NCBI GenBank assembly: GCA_016808115.1
Contig: JAEQBH010000136.1
Location: 930,001-994,000, forward strand
Source: Tetrastigma voinierianum
Lineage: Eukaryota; Streptophyta; Magnoliopsida; Vitales; Vitaceae
Direction of reading: 5' to 3'
Length of the DNA: 64,000 nucleotides
Every line of letters starts with the position of its first letter. Position 1 is the first letter of the stretch. The notes below the pieces were generated by a model. It ran no database searches and was not told where the DNA came from. It worked only from the letters and a program-made list of their open reading frames with translations. Position numbers and translations under genes: made by a program. This document shows positions 56,601 to 64,000 of the stretch, in pieces.

Positions 56601-58075
56601 ACTTCATGCCATTGAGGACAATGTCCATTTCAAATTAAAGGTGATTACTTTGTGAGCATGTATCAAGTTTCGATTGATAAATCATCATTCTTCGGGGTCA
56701 TTCTATCCTTACCACGAGTACATGCTTGCTTGGGTATAGAGATGACTTAGAAATAATTTGGGTGGTTTTGTGCTTTAATTTTCCTATTTAGCTTATCTTG
56801 AGGCCTTGGAGCCTTTTTAGTGTAGCTTAGTTTAGTTTTTATGCTTTTAGAGCAATTTGCATGTTTTAGGTTAGTTTTACTTTAGTCAAGCTTTTCTTGT
56901 CTTTCTTGCTTGTTTCATGTTTCTTGCATGCTTGTGTGTTGCATTTTGTTTTATTACTTGTTTGGTGTCTTTTTCTCTGTCTAGGTGTTTAGCAAGGCCT
57001 GAAAGGTGCCGATGCATCGCTGATAATAAGGTCATTTTGAACACAAACTATTGAAAAAAGCCAAGTGTAAAGAGGAATTGGACCCTTAAGTTTTTGAATG
57101 ATCTGGAATTGTGTGCTTGCATGGTATGGGTGAATTAGCTTAGTCACCCTCCTTGTGCTTCAAGAAGCCATTTCTCAAGGAATCTAACACGCACACATTA
57201 ATCTTTGACCCTCAGATACTTGGTTTTGAAACCTTTTGCCTTGGGGACCAACTAAATCCTGGGGATTTAACCACCTAAGTGATTGACACACCTATAAAGA
57301 GGATTTCCATTGAGCCCCAACCAAAAAGAGAAAAATACAAAAACATAAGAAAAAGTGAAAAAGAAAGATAAAAAGTAAAAATAAAAGAGAAAAATGTCAA
57401 AAAGAAGTTGTGAATAAGAATAAGTGGGATTGTCCAATCAGAATCCTGGGTACATTCTAAGGGGCCTTTCAAAGCCTAATGCCTTGAGCCAATTGGTCGG
57501 GAGTCATTGACCATTACATGGGACAGAAGATGGATCCTTCCCACAAATCGAGGCCTTTTATTTGATTGAGTGTTCGGTGAAGTTCATGGGAACTAAATGT
57601 CCTGCCTCTAACCAACGGTGGAGTCGCCTAATGGATCCCTCACACCGACACTCACCTGTCCCTTGCATCATTTTCATTTTGAGTACGCTGGCAATTTTTA
57701 GGTATTTAGCAGAGCAAAGTAAGGCCTATCCTTCAGCTAGTCATCCAAATAGTGAGCTTGTTTTGCCTTAAAGAGGACCTGTTGTTACAATCCTGAGATC
57801 ATACATCATCCACACTTAGATTCTTTGCAGAAAAAGTCATGAGAAGCTTATGACGATTTCTTTGTTCAATATGTCTGCTATACTGTCTTTGTGAGAGTTT
57901 AAATGTCCAAGGATCCTAAATCTGTCAAAGCAATATTATTGCAAATGTGTTCATAAGGATCCTCCTCTGCAATCATGTTATCACACTCATTTCATTTATG
58001 TTCACTGGTGTCATTTTCTAAGTGTTATTTTATTTTGTTTTATCATCATCTTTCTTTAGGGACAAGCAAGAAGAT
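56601..58075 (+). other. D 3' non-coding region
   Basis: No convincing coding. CCATTGAGGACAATGTCCAT (56610) contains a small inverted repeat, GGACA-ATGTCC. GGGACAAGCAAGAAG at 58059 is the box shared with A1 and A4 upstream of the PPT. ORFs at 57275 and 57562 are unsupported. Confidence 0.45.
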
Positions 58076-58088
58076 AAGTTTTGGGGTA
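58076..58088 (+). promoter_or_regulatory. D polypurine tract
   Basis: AAGTTTTGGGGTA directly before the LTR start TGATGAG at 58089. Confidence 0.7.
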
Positions 58089-58950
58089 TGATGAGTGTCC
58101 AAAACACTCATTATGTACCCGTTTTTTGTATGTTTTTAATCTCTTTTATACATAAATAAGTAGTGTTTCTACTTCATTATTAATATTTAATTTTTTTTTG
58201 CAGTTTAGGTCAAATTGTTGCATTTTAAGGCATTTTGGAGGCAAAAAAAATGGAAGAATAAAGATCCTGCTCCAATGTCGTGACATCGCTGGGTCTATTC
58301 ACGAGTCTAGCCCAGTTTGGCATTCAGAAGCGATCTCTTTCAGGGTTTTTAAGCAATAATGCCCTAATTGAATGAGGTTTGCACTTTGGAGGGTTCGGCT
58401 CTAGAGAGAATAGGTGAGACAAACGTGAAGACCATCAACTCTTGGAAGATCTTGTGATCCAAAGGAGGAAGAGGAAGGATTCATCATTTTTCAACACTAG
58501 AACTATTTCCTTTGCGGTTTTTATGTTTTATCAAAGTTTAATGATGTTCTAGACTTTCATTATGTTCTAAATTCATAAACTTGGGTTTTGGTTGTATTTT
58601 AGAAATGAAGCTTATATATAATTTATAGAATTCTTTCTTTCATTGATTCATGGGGTTGAACCTCTATTGATTCATACTTGATTTTATTTACATGTTGATA
58701 TATGGCCAATATTAATGTGGTTAGTGGTTCTTTATGAGATCAAAGAAAGGAGTAGAGAGTTAGACACAGGTGAATAAACCTAATAAGTTAAGTGGTGTAG
58801 AAATCATCAATAATTAGGAGGCGTGTAGGGTTCTTGAGACTTAAAGCACTGCTAGTGCTTGGGGTTGAGCCCAGAAGAAAGAAACCTAGTATTAGTTGGT
58901 AGGTTAATTCACCTCGAGAGAGGTGTTAGGCCATTTTTCGGCTTACGCCA
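58089..58950 (+). repeat. D 3' LTR, truncated
   Basis: Begins TGATGAGTGTCCAAAACACTC and holds a poly-T stretch and one palindrome (58276). It runs to 58950, where the A7 LTR starts. The remaining part of D is not seen in this window. Confidence 0.6.
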
Positions 58951-59125
58951 TGATCAGTCTAAAAATCATCTATTTTTAAGCCCATTTTTCAAGTATATTT
59001 CAGGCTTAAAAATCTTATTTAATGTAAAATTATGGAATTTTCACCTAGATTTATGTTTTGCAGAAATTTGAAGAAAATAAGCAAAAAAGCAACAAAAACA
59101 GAAAAAATGGAAGTAAAGGCAGCAA

Positions 59126-59884
59126 TGTCGCAACACCAAAAGAATAATGTCGCGACATCGTATGGAGAGTTTCATGCCAGTCACTACAATGTCGCGACAT
59201 AGCCACAAAATAGGTTGCAAATCACTAAAGACTATAGAACTCAAATCTCCAATGTCGCGACATCACAACTCCAATGTCGCGACATCACAACTCCAATGTC
59301 GCGACATCAAGGAAAGACTGTAAGAAAAAAAATTACCAATGTCGCGATATTGCCATGACATTAACAACGACATCAGCTAAGGCTTGAACACTGGAGATCT
59401 AAACATCCAATGTCGCGACATTGGATCAGTGACGTCGCAACATCAGATTAAATTAGCCAAGGTGGTAAGACCAACTCAATGTCGCGACATCACCGCAACA
59501 ATGTCACGATATCAGCCACGACATTGATAAAGGGCCTCATAACATTAAGTGTTCAATGTCACGACATCATAGTTCCAATGTCGCGACATCAACTTAAACT
59601 CTCAGTAGGGAAGATGCAATGTCACGACATCGGATCAGCAATGTCGCGACATCGGATCAGCAATGTCGCGACATTAGCTTAAGGCAATCAAAGGGGAACT
59701 TAACTTACCAATGTCGCGACATTAGTTAGGCAATGTCGCTACATCAGCTGAAATGATCATAACTACAGATACAATGTCGCGACATCAGCACGACATCAAA
59801 ATTCAATCACAATGAGCCAATGTAGCGACACCAGAATCAACCCATGACATAACAGTTTTGATGTCGTGACAGCACCACGACATC
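59126..59884 (+). repeat. U3 palindrome array (A7 LTR), best preserved
   Basis: TGTCGCGACA-like sites start at 59126, 59148, 59190, 59253, 59275, 59297, 59340, 59411, 59433, 59480, 59502, 59557, 59579, 59620, 59642, 59664, 59712, 59734, 59775, 59821 and 59862. Neighbours within pairs or triplets are always 22 bp apart, and groups repeat at mostly 63-77 bp. Most sites extend to AATGTCGCGACATCA. Confidence 0.9.
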
Positions 59885-59962
59885 AGTACTAGGGTAGCAT
59901 TTTTCTTAGGCTTTTCGAACGCCGTAATTGTCGTCTCGTTTTTAGGACCCAAGACCTATGCT

Positions 59963-59970
59963 TATAAATA
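59963..59970 (+). promoter_or_regulatory. TATA box of the A7 LTR
   Basis: TATAAATA in GCTTATAAATAGAAACTC, about 90 bp after the last palindrome. Transcription of this copy would start some 30 bp downstream. Confidence 0.7.
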
Positions 59971-61437
59971 GAAACTCATAGGGAGTAATACGCAGCTTCC
60001 AGCCGATTTTCATCAAGTTTATGAGATTTTTGGAAGAGCTGAAGTCTCATTGTATATAATTTTCTTTTTATTCATCTCTTTTATCTTCTTTACATTTTAG
60101 TTTTGTTTCTAGATTTATCTTTCTTTCTTTTAGGATTAGAGCAGTGATCTGAACTGAGATTCCGAGCTAGAATGAATGTAAATCAAGCTTCTATTTATGT
60201 CTGAACTTTAATGGAATCTAGGCATTTTTCTAGAATTCATTTTTCTTCAATCTTGATCTAAATTTCAATGAATTTGTTTGATCAACTATTCATTGTCATT
60301 TGTTATCCAGATTTGAAAGGCTAAGCTCCCTCTAGGAAGAATCTGTTGCTGGGATTATTGTTTGTAATATTTTAATGTTGTTTTGGGTAAGAAAATTAGA
60401 GTGATTTAACTGGTATTACTCCTACATTGAACTATTTTGAATATCAGTGTTTGGTACCCAGAAATAGTGGTATCATTGCTCTGATTTCTAGGAATCCCTC
60501 TGAGTGACACAGAGATAGACTACCTAAGAGCAAAGAGCAGTCACTTGGGAGTAAAATACACTGATATTATTTGAACTAATTCACTTTTAGGATTACTTTG
60601 ATACATCACTAGTGATGATCTAACCTTTGACTTCAAGGTTCCCCTTGGGTGACAACATGAGTGTGTTCCCAAGGCATATGATCCACCTACTGATCTAGCA
60701 ATTTAATTCTGAGATGTTTCACCTCAATTAAGAAGAATAATCTCAACCATGTGTTAGCTGAGATTCTAATTAAAGGGAGAGGAAATTCTTGTCTAATTGA
60801 TGGCTGAGGCTGCAATTATTTTGGGAAGGGCTTGCATTATCCTGTCTATGGGGGCTTGCAATTTCCAGTCCTAAGAGATGCTGTGAAGTACTGAGAAGGA
60901 AAAACAGTCAGATCTTAAAAAGGATCAATTCTTATAAGTAGCTCTTTAGACCCATTGTCTAGATGTAAAAGTGTGGTAAGATGGAGAGTGAAATGAGTGG
61001 TTTTAGGAGAAATCCATTGCTACACTAATTTTCTCTTGGACAATTCCAATGTTCATGTCCCATACTTTATATTTTTATTTGGAAACTTGCAAAGTAATGG
61101 TCACAACACTGTTTTCATTCATAGTGTTATTTCAGTCCAGTGAACTCTCTAATCATGTATTTTAGAATTTCTTTATTTCTTTGATTCACTTTACTTTAGA
61201 AAGTTAAATCTATCCTGGAACATAGAGGTTCAAATAGTGATGATCTTGAGTAATGAGAATAATCTTTAAATTTTCTAATCAATCCTCGTGGGAATGATAT
61301 CTGGACCTAAAAATCCACTTTATTACTTGTATGACATGTGCGCGCTTACTGGGATTTATACCAAAACTAATTTTAATTGAAAATTGTTACTTGCACAGCA
61401 GAAAACAAATTTTATATATCGAGTCTCAACAAGTTTT

Positions 61438-61550
61438 TGGCATGACTATTGGGGATTGAATAATCTCTGGTGGAAGGGCTAAGAATTAGTTGTTTTTGGT
61501 CTATGTAGAAAAAAAAAAGTCAATCAAGTTTATGCGTTGTTGCCGTGGAT
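61438..61550 (+). repeat. Two tandem PBS-like units (A7)
   Basis: TGGCATGACTATTGGGGA at 61438-61455, 9 bp after the LTR end, and TATGCGTTGTTGCCGTGGAT at 61531-61550. The second copy is closer to tRNA-Asp in its 3' half. Confidence 0.65.
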
Positions 61551-61758
61551 TGAAATGAAGTAAAGTTTAAAGATCAATATTCTTGCCAAAAACAAAATTG
61601 CTAGTTAGGACATTTTTCTTTTCACTTTTATCAAAAATACTTCTAACTGCAGTAGTTGACTTAGCTATTGATCTTTTATGAAAGCACATCATAATATATT
61701 TATGTTATCTATTGATCTCACTTGATCTCAATGTATTTCCATTTCAGGAAATTATCAC

Positions 61759-63433
61759 ATGCATATAAAACCATAAGCAAAATTGTTGCCACTGAACACT
61801 GAGTAGGAAAGGAAATTGAGAAATCTGAAAAAAAGTGAGAGTTGTTGAACCAGTAGCTATGATAGAGCAAGAAGGAACTTATCTGCATGTACCAACAGAA
61901 CGAACAGAAGAAAAACCTCAAAGACAGAGGACCATGGAGGATTTTTGGAGGTCAATCATCATAAATGAGTACTCAGCTGTAAGGCAACCACCTATTCAAG
62001 AAAATAACTTTGAGTTGAAGCTTGCTCTAATCACCATGGTGCAGTAACACCAATTTACAGGGCATCCTAGTGAGGATCCCAACGAGCACCTAGGAAGATT
62101 TCTGAGGATGGAAAACACTGTGAAACTGAATGGGGTTAATCTAAATATTATCAAGCTGTAGTTATTCCCCTTCTCCTTGAGAGATGTAGCACCCAGTTGG
62201 TTTGAGTCAATTCCATATGGATCAATTAACAGTTGGGAGGAGTTGGTTGAAGCTTTTATGAAGAGGTTTTTCCTACCAGCCCTCACCTTAGAGAGAAGAA
62301 AAGAGATTATAGCCTTTAAGCAAGGAGAAGAATAAGGCCTCTACAATGCTTGGGAGAGGTACAAGAAACTGCTAAAGAGATGTCCAATGCAAGGGATTGA
62401 TCAAATAACCTAAATGGACATTTTCTACCATGTAATGAATTACCCTTCAAAGGGAATCATAGATGCAGCCTGCTGTGGAGCATTGAAGAGAAAGAGTGCT
62501 GAAGAGGCTAACTAGCTTATTGAAGATTTGGCCAAAAGCAACTATAGAGCTCCAGCTAAGACTTTAGGGAGCAGCAATAGATTGAAAGGAGAAGGTATGC
62601 TAAAGTTGAACAGGATGATTGCAATTGAAGCAAAGTTGGATATGCTGATGAGTAAGATGAGCACTCAAGAAAGGAGAAGCCATTCAGCAAATACAGTGGG
62701 AATAGAAAAAGGAGGAGAGCAAAAATACATGACTGATGAGGGACTTACTCATGAGGGTCCCTATCAGATGGAGGAGGCTTAGTTTGTGGGTGGCAACATA
62801 AGCTACAATTTCAAGCCCAATAGCAACCTTCCAACCCACTACACACCTGCATTGAGAAACCATGAAAATTTTTCCTATGGAAGTAGAGTGCAGAATGGTC
62901 CAAGACCAGTGTAGAATTTTCATCAACAATATGCTCCATAAGGTTTCCAAGGGTAGCAGCAACAAAGTAGTCATAAAGTTGAGAACCAAGGTCAAAGAAG
63001 GTTCCAGTCTTTTAAAGAACAAATGTTGAGCTTCATGGGAGAGAACAAAAGACTACTGAACATTCATGTAAAAAATATTGTTGAGCTAGTAGCATTCCAA
63101 GCAAACACAAATGTGTTTCAGGTCAATATAAATGCATCTCTAAAGAATCTAAAGACTCAAGTGGGGCAGCTAGCCTTATCAATGCAAAATCAGTTTAGGG
63201 ATTCCTTCCTAAGTGACACAAAGTAGAACCCTAAGGACTGTATGGAAATTACTTTGAGGAGTGATAGTGGACTTCAGAAAAGAAAGGAATATGAAGAGAA
63301 TGAAATGACTGAGGAGAAAGAAGAAACTGGAAAAGAAAGTGAGCAGAACAGTTCAAAGTTGATTAAAGAAAGAAGAAAATCTATGGTGCAGCAGGAGCAG
63401 CCAATTGAGGAAGGAAAACTACAAAAGAAATAA
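61759..63433 (+). pseudogene. gag: A7 gag pseudogene
   Basis: ATG at 61759 (MHIKP) is followed by a stop, but the frame is readable from there. MVQ is followed by TAA (62045-62047). Capsid blocks are LFPFSLRDVAPSWFESIPYG (~62163) and WEELVEAFMKRFFLPALTLE (~62236), then LYNAWERYKKLLKRCP. The linker is open at 62528-62782, with LPTHYTPALRNHENFSYG near 62830. The C-terminal part is open at 63023-63226 (FQVNINASLKNLKTQVGQLA) and 63242-63433 (Glu/Lys-rich). This is the most complete gag in the window. No CCHC knuckle is seen, as in other Athila-like gags. Confidence 0.8.
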
Positions 63434-63436
63434 GAG

Positions 63437-64000
63437 GTGAAAGTCTATGTGCCTCTTGTTCCATTCCCTCAGAAGCTACAGACATCAAAGATGGATGATC
63501 AATTCTCTAAATTCTTGAACATGTTCAAGAAGATAGAGGTTAATATTCCTTTTGTTGAGGTATTGACTCAAATGCCTCATCATGCCAAGTTCACGAAAGA
63601 TATTATGAGCAAGAAGAGGAAGCTTGATGAAGAAGGAGTGGTGAGCCTATCAGCCACTTATAATGCTGTGATCCAGAAGAATTTGCCAATGAAGATGCAG
63701 GATTCAGGCAGCTTCACCATTCTCTGTACCATAGGAAACTTTGAATTTGGAAGAGCATAGTGTGATTCTGGAGCCAATATCAACCTAATGCAAATATATG
63801 TTGCGAAGAGACTAAGTTTGAGGGAGCTTACTCCTATAGCTATGACACTTCAAATGGAAGACAGAACTATAGCTTAGCCAGAGGGAATCCTTGAAGATGT
63901 ATTGATCAAGGTAGAGAAGTTTATTTTCCATGTGGATTTTGTGGTGATTGATATGGAAGAAGATAAACAAATTCCATCAAGTATCAAGGTCATTCCTGCC
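63437..64000 (+). pseudogene. pol: A7 protease region, runs off the window
   Basis: Open for 107 codons from 63437 (VPLVPFPQKLQTSKMDDQFS, FVEVLTQMPHHAKFTKDIMS), then TAG at 63758 followed in frame by CDSGANINLMQ with the catalytic DSG (~63765). It continues with LTPIAMTLQMEDRTIA and FHVDFVVIDMEEDKQIP to the window end. It matches the A4 protease (39048-38674) nearly residue for residue. RT would follow outside. Confidence 0.75.

Larger units (their letters stand above)
56291..58950 (+). mobile_element. D: 3' end of another Athila/Tat-like element
   Basis: Plus strand: ORF tail (56291-56600), 3' non-coding region, PPT, and an LTR starting TGATGAGTGTCC at 58089 that is cut by A7 at 58951. The 5' part lies beyond the A6 insertion and is not in the window. 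The LTR has only one TGTCGTGACA site (58276), so it is a different family from A. Confidence 0.6.
58951..61428 (+). repeat. A7 5' LTR
   Basis: 2478 bp from TGATCAGTCTAAAAATCATC to ...GAGTCTCA. Array 59126-59884, TATA 59963-59970, then R/U5 with CTCCCTCTAGGAAG (~60328) and CTCGTGGGAATGATATCTGG (~61286). Confidence 0.75.
58951..64000 (+). mobile_element. A7: Athila-like element, 5' part, continues past the window
   Basis: 5' LTR 58951-61428, two PBS-like units, gag from 61759 and protease region to the window end. The best-kept plus-strand copy: it has the clearest array, a TATA box, a PBS and long open stretches in gag-PR. Even so, at least ten in-frame stops occur, mostly at CAA/CAG/TGG-type codons. 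Confidence 0.8.

Noticed and set aside
59126..59884. CRISPR-like array of short repeats with spacers
   Set aside because: The repeat is a 10-12-bp palindrome, repeats are too short and variable, spacers are not of constant length, and the context is a eukaryotic LTR.

Overview
This window looks like gene-poor, AT-rich heterochromatin from a flowering plant (probably a eudicot). I see no host gene, tRNA or rRNA. Essentially all 64 kb is nested, broken LTR retrotransposons. The primer-binding sites (PBS) resemble the complement of a tRNA-Asp 3' end, the integrase ends in a GPY/F module without a chromodomain, and a third ORF follows pol. These traits point to the Athila-like branch of Ty3/gypsy.

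Layout (element names are mine). A1 (+, 1-~10020): PBS copies, broken gag, pol deleted, ORF3, 3' LTR; a foreign solo LTR (4566-6051) sits in its ORF3. A chromovirus-type LTR lies at ~10020-11295. A2 (-, 11296-15899): partial gag, five PBS copies, LTR. A3 (+, 15900-20822): integrase end, ORF3, LTR end, PBS copies. C (-, 20823-26530): pol-less relative with a chromovirus-type solo LTR (21105-22609) in its 3' region. A4 (-, 26531-43574): the one copy with both LTRs and gag-PR-RT-RH-IN-ORF3, split at 34945-36254 by an E-family solo LTR. A5 (-, 43575-46851): LTR plus gag/PR remnant, abutting the gag of A6. A6 (-, 46852-50034 and 55814-56290) is split by E (50035-55808), a complete non-autonomous element with 5-bp target duplications. 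D (+, 56291-58950): ORF3 tail, 3' region and start of its 3' LTR. A7 (+, 58951-64000, continues beyond): 5' LTR, PBS, gag, protease start.

The most striking signal is in the A family. Its U3 carries an array of the 10-bp palindrome TGTCGCGACA, mostly in pairs whose starts lie 19-22 bp apart (about two helical turns), in ~50-70 bp units, upstream of a TATAAATA box. A second, shorter array followed by a TATA-like box lies inside the element between pol and ORF3, 94-122 bp before the ORF3 start, in all three copies where this region survives (A1, A3, A4). A PPT-like purine tract precedes it. I infer an internal promoter for ORF3, organised like a miniature U3. The unrelated E LTRs carry a different CG-containing palindrome in the same place (TTTCGCTAGC-type). 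Other recurrent features are tandemly multiplied PBS units, a stop at one codon of gag in three of four readable copies, a hairpin at the pol-ORF3 junction and a hairpin in the 3' non-coding region.
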